Source: a virus. From it: a stretch of DNA of 64,000 nt. Both the position numbers and the translations under genes were made by a program. Below, in pieces: positions 16,867 through 26,209 of this stretch. Below the pieces are notes generated by a model. That model made no database searches. It had not been told where the DNA came from and saw only the letters and a program-made list of their open reading frames with translations. The number at the start of each line of letters is the position of its first letter. Position 1 is the stretch's first letter. The stretch lies in IMG/VR virus record IMGVR_UViG_3300035180_001847, positions 41,456 to 105,455 of that record, one strand, 5' to 3'.

Positions 16867-18861
16867 TTGAATGATAAAATTACATTCGCCATAGATAAAT
16901 ACCAGCTTCTTAGCGATTCAGAAAATGAGCAACTTGCTAAACTTAAACTTTTTATCTGTCGTGAAGGAAATAACCTGCATAATTTACCTATATCATGGGA
17001 TACGATTATTGCAGCGAAAAATTCACTGGTGGGAAAACCGATTCTAACAAATTATATTCCATACAAAGATGACTTTGGAAGTCACGATCCTCAGGAAAGC
17101 CCAGTGGGATGTTTCATAAATGAAAATGATATTTCCGAAGAAAAAGATGAATATGGTAATAAGTGGTTGACAAGCATTGGTTATATATGGAAAGGATATT
17201 TTCCCCAAGTATATGATGTTCTAAGAAAAAGAGACAATAAAAAAGAAAATTCACCCGTTTCAATGGAAATAGTTGTGTTAGATGGCGATAAAAATGATGA
17301 TGGAATGTTTAACAGTGTTTCATTATTTAGTTTTATGGGCGTGACACTTCTGGGTTCTAAAGTTCAACCCGCCATTCCAAATGCCAGAGCAACATTGAAT
17401 TTTACGATGATGTTAGAACAAACCAAACAGCTTCTTCAATATTCATATAATCATATTGATTTTCAGATACCGTCCAATGTAAAATCTAATGCTCAAAAAG
17501 GTTTAGATTTATATTTTGAAAATAAAAGGGGCGGAAATTCATTTAATTTAAGCATGGCTCGTTATCTATCTAAAAATAAGATGATAGAACCAGATAAAGT
17601 TAAAAAGCTCCATCGGGCACTACTATCCAAATCCAAACAAGACCTTGCCAAAGATGGGAATAATTATATTTCATTTATGTTGCTTGGTGGGAAAGCTGGA
17701 TTGGATTGGTGCAATGGTTTAATAAATGATATGAGTAAGACTGATAATCAGAAATCGTCTTACTTTGCGGAGGATGAATATATGAGCACTAATGAATATG
17801 GAAAAGGCGAAGCTATTAAAGTTGATAAATCATTTAAGGCAATGGATATTAATTCATGGGGAAATGTGGATAAAACTTCTTTGAGAAACAAGGTTTTAAA
17901 TGCGAGTAATTATAAAACATTGGTAAATGATGTTTATGCTTTAGTGGAATCTGGATGGGAAGATGCTCCCAGTGAACATCTCAAATATCCAATCATGGTT
18001 ATTAAAAACGGTGTTGCTGTTTATAATAGATATGGTCTTTCTGCGGCATTGCAACGCGCAGAGGGTCAAAATGAAAGTGATGTTGTTTCAAAAATTAATG
18101 GTATTTATAAGTCATTAGGATTGGACAACGAAAATAAAAGCAAGGAGGAAAAAAGTTCAATGGCAAAAAAAATGAAAGAAGGTTCTTCCGAAGAAGAAAA
18201 ACAAGAATCGCCTGAGGAAGAAAAGAAAGAGGATATGGCGACTGAAGGTTCTAAGGCAGAAGAAGAACAAGAAACCGCATCCGAAGAAAAAGGGGAGCAA
18301 GAACAAGGTAGGGGTGATAAGTCTGATTCCGAAAAGAAAATGGCTAAGTCTAAGAAATCTGCTGAAGGTTCTCCTGAAGAAGAAAAACAAGAATTTCAAT
18401 TGGAAGATGACAAAGAAGATGCAAAAATGTCTCTCGATGACTATGCCGATGTTGGAGCAATGATGGCTATGCTTGGTATGGAGACTGAACAGAATCGTTC
18501 TCTTGCAAAAGAATTGGTTTCTCCTGAAATGGGAAATTTGTTTGCCGAGGTTTTTGCTAAGGTAAAAGAATTAGCTGAATTCAAAGCGGATATTGAAAAA
18601 GAGAAAATGGCTTATGAAGTTGAAAAAACCATGAGTGAAGTTGAATTGCCTGCAACCAAGAAAGAAGAACTTAAGACTGAAGCATCAAAATTTTCTTTGG
18701 GGAATATTGATATTTGGAAAAACAAGGTCAAAGCCGAGGCCTATGAATTTTCAAAAATCAATAAAATGGAAAAGGTAAAAGACAATATCAAAAGATATGC
18801 CCTTCCTTTTAACGTGAAAGCCGAAAAGAAAAATGATTCTTTATGGCAAGGCAATGGTTAA
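16867..18861 (+). CDS. Prohead protease fused to scaffold-type domain
   Basis: The 664-residue product starts at TTG behind a perfect AAGGAGGTGA. Residues 1-190 resemble the head maturation protease group (VGKPILTNY, GSHDPQESPVGCF, SPVSMEIVV; the His and Ser are candidate catalytic residues). Residues 305-430 form a separate domain. From about 432 on comes a very acidic, Glu/Lys-rich coiled-coil-like scaffold with a helical C-terminal part. It lies directly before decoration and capsid genes. Two internal in-frame starts with ribosome binding sites (17782 and 18160) suggest that shorter products are also made. Confidence 0.7.
   Translation: MNDKITFAIDKYQLLSDSENEQLAKLKLFICREGNNLHNLPISWDTIIAAKNSLVGKPILTNYIPYKDDFGSHDPQESPVGCFINENDISEEKDEYGNKWLTSIGYIWKGYFPQVYDVLRKRDNKKENSPVSMEIVVLDGDKNDDGMFNSVSLFSFMGVTLLGSKVQPAIPNARATLNFTMMLEQTKQLLQYSYNHIDFQIPSNVKSNAQKGLDLYFENKRGGNSFNLSMARYLSKNKMIEPDKVKKLHRALLSKSKQDLAKDGNNYISFMLLGGKAGLDWCNGLINDMSKTDNQKSSYFAEDEYMSTNEYGKGEAIKVDKSFKAMDINSWGNVDKTSLRNKVLNASNYKTLVNDVYALVESGWEDAPSEHLKYPIMVIKNGVAVYNRYGLSAALQRAEGQNESDVVSKINGIYKSLGLDNENKSKEEKSSMAKKMKEGSSEEEKQESPEEEKKEDMATEGSKAEEEQETASEEKGEQEQGRGDKSDSEKKMAKSKKSAEGSPEEEKQEFQLEDDKEDAKMSLDDYADVGAMMAMLGMETEQNRSLAKELVSPEMGNLFAEVFAKVKELAEFKADIEKEKMAYEVEKTMSEVELPATKKEELKTEASKFSLGNIDIWKNKVKAEAYEFSKINKMEKVKDNIKRYALPFNVKAEKKNDSLWQGNG
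17782..18861 (+). CDS. Nested in-frame product of the protease-scaffold gene
   Basis: GGAGG lies about 8 nt upstream of an in-frame ATG at 17782, giving a 359-residue product that starts MSTNEYGKGEAIKV. It would contain the middle domain and the scaffold but not the protease. Whether it is made is inference from the ribosome binding site. Confidence 0.45.
   Translation: MSTNEYGKGEAIKVDKSFKAMDINSWGNVDKTSLRNKVLNASNYKTLVNDVYALVESGWEDAPSEHLKYPIMVIKNGVAVYNRYGLSAALQRAEGQNESDVVSKINGIYKSLGLDNENKSKEEKSSMAKKMKEGSSEEEKQESPEEEKKEDMATEGSKAEEEQETASEEKGEQEQGRGDKSDSEKKMAKSKKSAEGSPEEEKQEFQLEDDKEDAKMSLDDYADVGAMMAMLGMETEQNRSLAKELVSPEMGNLFAEVFAKVKELAEFKADIEKEKMAYEVEKTMSEVELPATKKEELKTEASKFSLGNIDIWKNKVKAEAYEFSKINKMEKVKDNIKRYALPFNVKAEKKNDSLWQGNG
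18160..18861 (+). CDS. Nested in-frame scaffold protein
   Basis: AAGGAGG at 18142-18148 precedes an in-frame ATG at 18160 by 11 nt. The product, 233 residues starting MAKKMKEGSSEEEKQ, would be the acidic, coiled-coil scaffold alone, as in lambda, where scaffold Nu3 is made from within protease gene C. The Glu-rich DNA can give AAGGAGG by chance, but the domain boundary matches. Confidence 0.5.
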   Translation: MAKKMKEGSSEEEKQESPEEEKKEDMATEGSKAEEEQETASEEKGEQEQGRGDKSDSEKKMAKSKKSAEGSPEEEKQEFQLEDDKEDAKMSLDDYADVGAMMAMLGMETEQNRSLAKELVSPEMGNLFAEVFAKVKELAEFKADIEKEKMAYEVEKTMSEVELPATKKEELKTEASKFSLGNIDIWKNKVKAEAYEFSKINKMEKVKDNIKRYALPFNVKAEKKNDSLWQGNG

Positions 18862-18877
18862 TAATTAAATAAAACTA

Positions 18878-18906
18878 TTGTGATTTTACCATCACAATTT
18901 ATTTTT
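18878..18906 (+). terminator. Weak intrinsic terminator or processing hairpin
   Basis: TTGTGAT 18878-18884 pairs with ATCACAA 18891-18897 around TTTACC and is followed by TTTATTTTT. It may reduce read-through between scaffold and decoration genes or set the 5' end of the capsid mRNA. Confidence 0.5.
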
Positions 18907-18941
18907 AAATATATAGAAAAGATAATGGAGGATTTTTAAAC

Positions 18942-19487
18942 ATGAGTCATGGAATTTTAGTACAAGATGCTGTGCAAGCAATGAATATCGATGCGCTTAA
19001 TCGTAGTGCTGTAGCGGCTGTTGATTTAGATAGGGGCAATGTGTTTGCGCTTGATGCACAATCTGCGGTTGCCGGACAAACTGAAGCATGGACAGTCGTG
19101 CAACCTGCTACTGGAGCGCACTTAACTCATCTTTGGATGTGTTCACAACCAGAAGATGTTGTAGTATATAGTGGTTCAAATGCTTATAAGGGACTTAATC
19201 CAGACCCTCGCAACTTTTATGTTAAGAGTGGTTTAGTGTTTACGGCTTTCCAACCTCAAATTGGAGATGTGATTGAATTGAGTGCCGATGCACTTGGAAC
19301 TGGTTCAGGAGTTGCATCTGCTTACGCCGTTGCCGTTAATGGTAGTTATCAATTGACTTGGGCTACCGCCCCAATTTCTGGTTTGACACTTACCTATTTG
19401 TCAACATCTTACGTTTCTATTGCTGATGGTTCTATTGGCACTCAGCGTGTTACAATGTACAAATTTGCTGTTGCGGCTTTAGCATAA
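18942..19487 (+). CDS. Head decoration-type protein
   Basis: The 181-residue product is rich in Ala, Gly, Ser, Thr and Val with few charges, and lies directly before the major capsid gene, where decoration or stabilisation proteins are normally encoded. The ribosome binding site is TGGAGG. Such proteins bind the outer capsid surface after expansion. The call is by position and composition. Confidence 0.6.
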   Translation: MSHGILVQDAVQAMNIDALNRSAVAAVDLDRGNVFALDAQSAVAGQTEAWTVVQPATGAHLTHLWMCSQPEDVVVYSGSNAYKGLNPDPRNFYVKSGLVFTAFQPQIGDVIELSADALGTGSGVASAYAVAVNGSYQLTWATAPISGLTLTYLSTSYVSIADGSIGTQRVTMYKFAVAALA

Positions 19488-19537
19488 TAATCCTTTGGGG
19501 TTATAAAATAAAATAGAATATTGGAGGATTAAATTAA

Positions 19538-20683
19538 ATGAAAATCTCGAATAAAATTTTAACTTTTGCGGGTGGGGAAGATAAACTTGCTCCTTATTTG
19601 ATGTTTGCTGATTACTGGAATCATTATCGTGCAGAACATAAAAAGGGCGATGATGCCAAAAACATTGATTACCAAAAATTTGATAAGAATGGTAATGTAA
19701 TTAGCTTCTCCCAAAAAGAAGATGAAATGAACAGGGTGCTTCGTGATGAAATTATCAGACAAGCATTCAATGGAATCAATCCAACTGAGAATAGTGTTCT
19801 TCCTTTGGAGGCATGGGCGACCCATCCTACTTTAAGTTGGGCGACATTCTCGGTTGTTTCTGCAATGATCGATATGGTGTTGCCGGATACAATAATTGAG
19901 TCGATTGGTTCTTACACTGATGTTAAAAGTGGAGATTGGGGAGATTCTTTCTCTTTTGATATTACTCCCCGTGATTTGTTTGTTGTGTCAAAGCAGGGGC
20001 GCGATCGCAGAACAACGGAACTTCGCAAACAATATAAAGGTCAGGTAACTGTTGTTCCTGAACCTCGTCAATTGTCTGTAAGTGTTTCATTGTATAGAGT
20101 TTTGGCTGGCAAAGAATCTTTGGCGGAATTTGTTGCAAAAGTTGTTCGTTCACTTGAGTCCCAAATGACGGTGGATGTATACAACACATTTGCTACTGCT
20201 ATGGCCGCTCTCCCAACTTCGCCTGCCAATACGGCCTTGCAGGTTACCGGCTATTCTCAGCAATCTCTGGTTGCTTTGGCTGAACGTGTTGGCGCTTGGA
20301 ATGGCGGAAATCAACCAATTGTGATGGGAACGCGCCTGGCTCTTGCCAAAATTGTTCCTGATAATGCTGGCTGGCGCTATGATACTGAAAGTGATTATGT
20401 CAAGATTGGTTATATTCGCACAATCAGTGGATATGACATCATGATGTTGCCACAAGTTGCGGCATGGAACACTCCTTTTGCAACTGTTATTGACGATTCT
20501 AAATTGTGGATTGTGTCACCTTCTGCTTCAAAACTCGTGAAATTGTGTTTGGAAGGTTCAACTTTGAGTAATGTTAGTACAACTTTCCAAAATGCCAATT
20601 TAACTCAAAGTGCTTCAATCACTAAATCTTATGGAACTGCTATTGCAACTTCCGCAATTGCTGGTGTTGTTGCTTTGCAATAA
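19538..20683 (+). CDS. Major capsid protein (HK97-like fold)
   Basis: The 381-residue product has the layout of phage major capsid proteins: an N-terminal arm, a long segment (ESLAEFVAKVVRSLESQM) that could be the spine helix, and a C-terminal beta-rich region with a Gly/Ala-rich end. It follows protease-scaffold and decoration genes and has a strong TGGAGG site. No separate delta domain is evident. It is followed by a 13-bp hairpin. Confidence 0.8.
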   Translation: MKISNKILTFAGGEDKLAPYLMFADYWNHYRAEHKKGDDAKNIDYQKFDKNGNVISFSQKEDEMNRVLRDEIIRQAFNGINPTENSVLPLEAWATHPTLSWATFSVVSAMIDMVLPDTIIESIGSYTDVKSGDWGDSFSFDITPRDLFVVSKQGRDRRTTELRKQYKGQVTVVPEPRQLSVSVSLYRVLAGKESLAEFVAKVVRSLESQMTVDVYNTFATAMAALPTSPANTALQVTGYSQQSLVALAERVGAWNGGNQPIVMGTRLALAKIVPDNAGWRYDTESDYVKIGYIRTISGYDIMMLPQVAAWNTPFATVIDDSKLWIVSPSASKLVKLCLEGSTLSNVSTTFQNANLTQSASITKSYGTAIATSAIAGVVALQ

Positions 20684-20691
20684 AAATTAAA

Positions 20692-20723
20692 CATGGGATG
20701 GAAAATAAAATTTCCATCCCATG
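20692..20723. other. 13-bp hairpin after the capsid gene
   Basis: A 13-nt arm at 20692-20704 (CATGGGATGGAAA) pairs perfectly with 20711-20723. No T-tract follows, so it is more likely an mRNA 3'-end stabiliser or processing site than a terminator. Confidence 0.65.
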
Positions 20724-20752
20724 AACATAAAAAATGAAAGAGGAAAAATAAA

Positions 20753-21418
20753 ATGAGTGAGGAAAAAACAACTAAATTAAAATCAGGAAGATTGAATTCC
20801 AAAAAATCTCAAAGAGAAATTGATTTAGAAAAAAAAATTCTTAAAATGCAGGAGCAACTGGAAGCAATAAAAGAGCCTCAAACTGAAGGCTCATCTATTT
20901 CAGAAGAAGAAAGAATTGACCCAACTGAATATATAAAGGTTATGTCATTGACTAATCATCTTTTAAATCTTACAACCCAGCCGAGAGGCGGGGGTAAAAT
21001 ATATTCATTTTCAAAGGGATTTGGTGAAGTAAAAAGAATTCCATATTCTCATCTTGCTGATATTATTGAAAATCATCAATCTTTTGTTGAAGCTGGGAAT
21101 TTTTATATTATGGATAAACGTGTTATATCTCAGCATGGTTTGGATGATGCTTATGAAAAAATTCTTGATAAAGATAAGATTGAACAGATATTCAATGGAA
21201 ATAAGAATGATGCTTTAAATCTTTTTAAAATGGCTAATCCTAAACAGCAAGGAATGATAATTAATATGCTTATTGAAAAATTACGGGATGATCCAGAGTT
21301 TGATTTAAATGTTATTGAAATTATTTCAAAATATTCCAAAGTCAATCTTCAAGAAAAAGCAATTTTCGCAAGAGAATTTATGGAAGATGAAGAGAAAGAT
21401 GAACAAGAAGAAAAATAA
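20753..21418 (+). CDS. Late-region protein of unknown function
   Basis: The 221-residue product has a Lys/Ser-rich N-terminus, a coiled-coil-like segment (REIDLEKKILKMQEQLEAI) and a helical C-terminal half ending in an acidic tail (EDEEKDEQEEK). It lies between capsid and connector genes, so a head completion or assembly role is possible. The ribosome binding site is AGAGGA. No family is recognised. Confidence 0.5.
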   Translation: MSEEKTTKLKSGRLNSKKSQREIDLEKKILKMQEQLEAIKEPQTEGSSISEEERIDPTEYIKVMSLTNHLLNLTTQPRGGGKIYSFSKGFGEVKRIPYSHLADIIENHQSFVEAGNFYIMDKRVISQHGLDDAYEKILDKDKIEQIFNGNKNDALNLFKMANPKQQGMIINMLIEKLRDDPEFDLNVIEIISKYSKVNLQEKAIFAREFMEDEEKDEQEEK

Positions 21419-21487
21419 TACGATTCAATTTTTCAAAATTTAGTTGAAGATAGAAATTAGATAATAAAAAATGATGGAGGTTAAAAA

Positions 21488-21955
21488 ATGGGTACTACTT
21501 ATCAGGAAATCAATGACCTCTTCATGCTACAAATTCAGGATTATAGATTAATGGATTTGTATAATACATCCATATTGAATACCACTACGGATTTTGATGT
21601 ATATTTAATGGGTTTTATGCTTTTGGCAATACCCGACTTTATATATTGTACTCAAGACCTTTCAAATAGAGATGATGCAGCCAGAACATTTAATATAGTT
21701 TTGACAGATGAAACAAAAAAGATTTTATCTAAATTTATGGTTTTGGAGTGGTTGGGCAAAGAAGTAAAAGATGTTTTGCAAATGCGTTTGCATGTTCAAG
21801 ATGCAGATTTCAAAACTTTTGCAGAGGCAAATAATCTCAATGCTAAACAAGCATCCTATAATATGTTAAGAGAGGAATGCTCTCAATTATTGACAGACAT
21901 CGCCTATAAAAATAATAATTGGAATAATTGGATTTCTGGGGTTTTTTATCCATAG
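21488..21955 (+). CDS. Head-tail connector-region protein
   Basis: The 155-residue helical protein follows the capsid block and precedes an Ig-domain protein, a position often taken by head-tail adaptors. A TGGAGG site precedes the ATG. Its stop is 9 nt before the next start. I see no diagnostic motif. Confidence 0.45.
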   Translation: MGTTYQEINDLFMLQIQDYRLMDLYNTSILNTTTDFDVYLMGFMLLAIPDFIYCTQDLSNRDDAARTFNIVLTDETKKILSKFMVLEWLGKEVKDVLQMRLHVQDADFKTFAEANNLNAKQASYNMLREECSQLLTDIAYKNNNWNNWISGVFYP

Positions 21956-21964
21956 GTGGGAAAC

Positions 21965-23251
21965 ATGACATATAAATTTATAAATGCATCTAAACCCATG
22001 CAAAAAACTCCAAAGGAAATATTAACTAATGATTTTCAAGAGAATCTAACAGACCAATTTAAGCAATCTACTGATTGGTACACCATCAAAGAAGAATTTC
22101 CATTCGCATCTGGAATTTATAATGATATAGATGTAAGAATAACTCATGCAATCGATAGTGTAACAGGAAAGAATTTGGGCGATGATTTTAAAAACATTTT
22201 ATTTCCAGATTTAAACCATCAATTTCAAATTGGTTCAATGTATTTTTTTGATAAAAATTATTGGATAGTCATAAATAGCGAAATAAAAAGAAATCTTGCG
22301 GCATCTGTTACCATAAAAAGATGTAATGAAGAATTGAGATGGAAAGATAAAATAACGGGAAAGTTTTATTCAGTTCCATGTAGTATTGGTTACGATGTTC
22401 GTATGCCAAGAAATTATTCTACGGCTGGTTCTGCATTGGTTTTGCCTTCAGGATTCGCTGAAGTTATGACTCAGTTTAATGCTGCGACAAATACGATTTA
22501 TCCTAATCAAAGATTTTTATTTGGAAATACGAATAATTGGATTGCGTATGTGATTGAAGGTGGAGGTTTAAATAATTTTCAAAGATTACAAACCACAGAT
22601 GGAATGAGTGCCGGAATACTAAGATTGACTATGAGGACAAATCAAGTCAATGTTGGACAAGATGATTTAATAAATGGGATTGCGGATGCTTTTGAAAATA
22701 TTTACACACTGTCATTAAATACAAATTCCGTGTCCATAACAAAAGACAATAGTTTACAATTGATTGCCAATGTGAAATTGAATGGAGCAAATGTTGATAG
22801 ACCGCTAACTTGGTCAACCAGCGATTCTTTGGTCGCAACAGTGGATTCAAATGGTGTGGTTACAGCAATTGGAGTTGGAAGTTGTATGATAAGTTGCAAT
22901 ATAAGGGACAACGTTGTTGTCAGTGATTCTTGTGCCGTTACTGTAACATTATCTTCTGTGGATAATTATTCTATTATAATGACACCAATTTCAAACTCAA
23001 TTCTTGAAGGACAAACGGTTACATTTACCACAACGTTGATATTTAATGGAAACTCTTTGGCAGATGCATTTACATATTCGATTGATGCTTCAAACACCGT
23101 GCCTCAATCAAATTTTGTATTTACCATTGTGGATGGTCACAGTTTTTCAATTAAAAATAATTCAAAATATCTAATTGCTCCATTGAAAATTATGGCTGTA
23201 TCTGGAACGTATTCTCGAACTTTCGACATTCTTTTGAAGGGAGCGTGGTAA
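21965..23251 (+). CDS. Neck/tail protein with Ig-like domains
   Basis: The start is taken at ATG 21965 with AGGTGGG just ahead; a GTG at 21956 is an alternative. Residues 1-240 form an unknown domain with beta character. From about 245 on there is a Big_2-type bacterial Ig-like domain (TWSTSDSLVATVDSNGVVTAIGVG as separate conserved pieces) and a second beta-sandwich to the C-terminus. Such domains decorate the surface of virions and may bind carbohydrates. The stop is 1 nt before the next start, so translation is coupled. Confidence 0.6.
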   Translation: MTYKFINASKPMQKTPKEILTNDFQENLTDQFKQSTDWYTIKEEFPFASGIYNDIDVRITHAIDSVTGKNLGDDFKNILFPDLNHQFQIGSMYFFDKNYWIVINSEIKRNLAASVTIKRCNEELRWKDKITGKFYSVPCSIGYDVRMPRNYSTAGSALVLPSGFAEVMTQFNAATNTIYPNQRFLFGNTNNWIAYVIEGGGLNNFQRLQTTDGMSAGILRLTMRTNQVNVGQDDLINGIADAFENIYTLSLNTNSVSITKDNSLQLIANVKLNGANVDRPLTWSTSDSLVATVDSNGVVTAIGVGSCMISCNIRDNVVVSDSCAVTVTLSSVDNYSIIMTPISNSILEGQTVTFTTTLIFNGNSLADAFTYSIDASNTVPQSNFVFTIVDGHSFSIKNNSKYLIAPLKIMAVSGTYSRTFDILLKGAW

Positions 23252-23252
23252 T

Positions 23253-23819
23253 ATGAATACGGCAGGAATGATTTCAGATCAAAGTGCATATAACCCATAT
23301 TCCGATCTTCCCAATTTTAGTTACAACATCATTTCTCATCTTATGGGGGCAAATGAGGATTTTTGGCGTTTGATTTACTATAATGACCCCGATGCATGGA
23401 ATGTAAATGTTGATGCAAACCTAACTGCTTCACAAAAGGCATCCCTTATTTTCAATGGAACTGATGACGAAACAAAATTTAGAATTTTTCTGGATGAAGG
23501 ACAAGTAAGTGCATGGCTGGTTGAGGCAACAATTGTCAGAATATTTCCTTATTCTATTTTTTCTGAAAATAGAACGGTTGGTACTTTGACAATGGCTTTT
23601 GATGTTTTCTCTCATTATCGCATAAATACACTTAGTAATTATACGACAAGAATAGATACTTTGTCCCAAATAATTCTTCAAACATTCAATGGGTTTTATA
23701 TAGGCGGGCTTGGAAAATTAACAGTTGATGTTTTAAGTAATAAGCAAGATAGGTTGTATCCATCGGGGCAAATACCATTTAAAGGTAAAAGAATAACAAT
23801 GTCAACGAAAATGGGGTAG
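23253..23819 (+). CDS. Head-tail joining-region protein
   Basis: The 188-residue protein starts 2 nt after the Ig-domain gene ends, with GGGAGCG as the ribosome binding site. It has mixed alpha/beta content and a basic C-terminus. Its position before the tail tube gene suggests tail completion or head closure. No family is recognised. Confidence 0.45.
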   Translation: MNTAGMISDQSAYNPYSDLPNFSYNIISHLMGANEDFWRLIYYNDPDAWNVNVDANLTASQKASLIFNGTDDETKFRIFLDEGQVSAWLVEATIVRIFPYSIFSENRTVGTLTMAFDVFSHYRINTLSNYTTRIDTLSQIILQTFNGFYIGGLGKLTVDVLSNKQDRLYPSGQIPFKGKRITMSTKMG

Positions 23820-23823
23820 AAAT

Positions 23824-24603
23824 ATGAATAATTATAGAGACATATATTACATTTATGATAAACCCGTTCCCTATAAAGGTTTAAATATTTATCCAATTAC
23901 AATGGATAAATATTTAGAATTTACATATTTTTCCCAATGCCTATTATTTGAAAAAAATGATTTTGATGCATCTTTATCACTAGAAGAAAAAATGAAAATA
24001 ATATCCATGACGGATTTGGAATACATATATTTAAAAGGTGATAAAAGTAAAATTCCATTGATAACTATGTTAATGAATCTTTTATCTTTGTGTTTTAAGT
24101 TAAAAGATGAGGATAAATTAAAACTAGATTTCGATGATAATGTAAAACCAATAATAATAATAAATGACATTGTTTTAAATTCAAGTGATTTTGATGAAAT
24201 AAAAACAATAATATGTGAGCAAAATCTTGTTGATCTTCCAGATATAAATGTCCAAAAAGAAGTCAGAGATGCAATGAAGCAAGCAAAGGATTATGAACAA
24301 TCTTTATCGGGGAATAAAATGGCCTCGCTCGAAGATTTATTTATTTGCATAATTACATCCACAGCATTAAATTTAGAACAAATTTACGGATTGACAATTA
24401 GAAAATTTATAAAGGTTCTTCAAAGGGCTGATATAAAATTGCATTATCAAATTTATAAAACAGCATCGTTATCTGGAATGGTTACTTTCAAGGAAAATTC
24501 AATAAAACATTGGATGTCAGAAATAAAACCCAATAAAAATGACGGTTTACTTGATAAGGAAGTCGTAGAAAACAAGATAAATAAAATTCAAGGAGGAAGT
24601 TAA
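23824..24603 (+). CDS. Tail-region protein of unknown function
   Basis: The 259-residue, mostly helical protein lies just ahead of the tail tube gene with 3-4 nt spacing on both sides. The C-terminal part (LEQIYGLTIRKFIKVLQRAD) is a plausible helical bundle. An adaptor or assembly-chaperone role is possible. I cannot assign it. Confidence 0.45.
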   Translation: MNNYRDIYYIYDKPVPYKGLNIYPITMDKYLEFTYFSQCLLFEKNDFDASLSLEEKMKIISMTDLEYIYLKGDKSKIPLITMLMNLLSLCFKLKDEDKLKLDFDDNVKPIIIINDIVLNSSDFDEIKTIICEQNLVDLPDINVQKEVRDAMKQAKDYEQSLSGNKMASLEDLFICIITSTALNLEQIYGLTIRKFIKVLQRADIKLHYQIYKTASLSGMVTFKENSIKHWMSEIKPNKNDGLLDKEVVENKINKIQGGS

Positions 24604-24606
24604 TAA

Positions 24607-25641
24607 ATGAAAAAATTTATGGTAAGCGTTGCTGATGTTAGAATGTACGACACCAGCAATGGAAATTTACTTGCTATCGGTAAAACATTGTTGGATAGCA
24701 ATGTGACTATGAAGGTGGCAAATACCGATATTCGTGGTGGACGCGGGGCGCAACTTCAAACAATTTATTTCCACTCACCGGATTTGAACTTTGTTGTAAC
24801 TGATACACAATGGAATTTGGATTTCTTATCGGCGACATTGGGAAGCGATATTGTTACTGGCTCTAATGTTTTCACAGAAGAAACAGTGACGTTGGGTGCC
24901 GCTGGGGTTGGAACGGTTTCGGGAACTCCTTTAGCAGTTGATAGTACAACTATTTATGGTTGGGTGACATTGCCAAATGGTGTGGTTGAAAAAGTTGTGT
25001 TTACTGGAAGTGACTTCACATCATCTTTGGGAACTGTTGGGGATGTTGTATGTATTCGTTATTATCATTTGAACAGTTCCGCTCGTTCAGTTACCATTAA
25101 TGCAGATGTTCTTCCAAAGAATGTTCGTTTGGAACTTGAAACGTTATTGGTTTCATCTGCTGCAACAACAAATAGAATTGGTGTTGTTCAGATTTCAGTG
25201 CCAAAGGCTCAATTAACTGGTAATTTTACTTTGACAATGAAATCAGATGGTGTTTCCACTACGCCTTTGGATTTGCGCGCTACTGCTGCCGATGATGCCC
25301 TAAGTGCTGCTTGTAACAATGTTCCTACTTATGCCAAATTGATAGAAATTCTTGATTCCGCGAATTGGTATGATAATTTGCTTGGTTTAAGTATTGAAGG
25401 TGGGGATTTTACTTTAGTTAATCCCGCCACAAAACAACTTTATGTTTACGCCATTCCTCAAAATGGTGCGCCATTCCTAGCACCCACAACGGATTTGACA
25501 TTCACATCTGGAACTGTGGGGACTGCAACAATTAGTTCAACGGGATTGGTTACCACCGTTGCGGCTGGAACTTCCTTGCTGCATGTCACCATAACTGCTG
25601 CACCTCAATATGATGCTTCTGTAACAGTAACTGTTTCGTAA
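24607..25641 (+). CDS. Major tail tube protein with C-terminal Ig-like domain
   Basis: The 344-residue protein is beta-rich. Its C-terminal 75 residues form a Big_2-like domain (TVGTATISSTGLVTTVAAG), as often seen on tail tube proteins. It is placed between connector genes and the chaperone/tape-measure block and has a strong AAGGAGG site. A 14-bp hairpin follows, as after the capsid gene, which fits high expression. Confidence 0.75.
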   Translation: MKKFMVSVADVRMYDTSNGNLLAIGKTLLDSNVTMKVANTDIRGGRGAQLQTIYFHSPDLNFVVTDTQWNLDFLSATLGSDIVTGSNVFTEETVTLGAAGVGTVSGTPLAVDSTTIYGWVTLPNGVVEKVVFTGSDFTSSLGTVGDVVCIRYYHLNSSARSVTINADVLPKNVRLELETLLVSSAATTNRIGVVQISVPKAQLTGNFTLTMKSDGVSTTPLDLRATAADDALSAACNNVPTYAKLIEILDSANWYDNLLGLSIEGGDFTLVNPATKQLYVYAIPQNGAPFLAPTTDLTFTSGTVGTATISSTGLVTTVAAGTSLLHVTITAAPQYDASVTVTVS

Positions 25642-25653
25642 TAAAATCTTATA

Positions 25654-25685
25654 TTTATATCCCCATATTATTATGGGGATATAAA
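25654..25685. other. 14-bp hairpin after the tail tube gene
   Basis: TTTATATCCCCATA at 25654-25667 pairs perfectly with 25672-25685 around a 4-nt loop. A six-T stretch occurs only 8 nt later, so termination would be poor. mRNA protection is more likely. Confidence 0.65.
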
Positions 25686-25698
25686 TTGAACATTTTTT

Positions 25699-26208
25699 AT
25701 GGAAGAAAAATTTTTAGGAGAGGAACGAAGAAAAAATATCAATATGACAGATTATGTTGGTGATGAAAAAAGAATTACAGATTTGTCAGAACGGATGAGA
25801 AAGTTGGAAGACAGGTATATTGAAATGAATACAACTGTGACCAAATCAAATACAGTGATGGATAGGTTTGAATCCACGATGAGCAGGATTCAATCTACAT
25901 TAGATAAATTTGGAGATACAATTGCATCCTTAGATAAAACTTTATCGTCGGTTCAAGTAGAACTACAGCATAATGCAAATGAAATATCTGAGATGAAACT
26001 GGGGTTGAAAAATATAGAAACTAAAGTTGAAGTAATTGATAATAAGAGCAAGGTGGATACTATAAAAATTATTTCTAATAATTGGTGGGGAATCGTGACT
26101 GCCACATCCGTACTCATTATATTGATTTCGTTCGGAAGACAGGTGTGGGAATATTATCTTTCCAAGATGATAACGACAATTCCAATTATCACACCTCTTG
26201 TAAAATAA
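25699..26208 (+). CDS. Coiled-coil protein with C-terminal membrane segment (XhlA-like)
   Basis: The 169-residue protein has a long predicted coiled coil (about residues 25-125) followed by one hydrophobic segment (about 131-148) and a short tail. This layout resembles XhlA-type haemolysin/lysis accessory proteins. The start at 25699 has no ribosome binding site; an in-frame ATG at 25744 has AGGAGAGGA but at an unusually long distance. It lies between two hairpins in the tail operon, an odd place for a lysis protein. The function is uncertain. Confidence 0.5.
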   Translation: MEEKFLGEERRKNINMTDYVGDEKRITDLSERMRKLEDRYIEMNTTVTKSNTVMDRFESTMSRIQSTLDKFGDTIASLDKTLSSVQVELQHNANEISEMKLGLKNIETKVEVIDNKSKVDTIKIISNNWWGIVTATSVLIILISFGRQVWEYYLSKMITTIPIITPLVK

Positions 26209-26209
26209 G

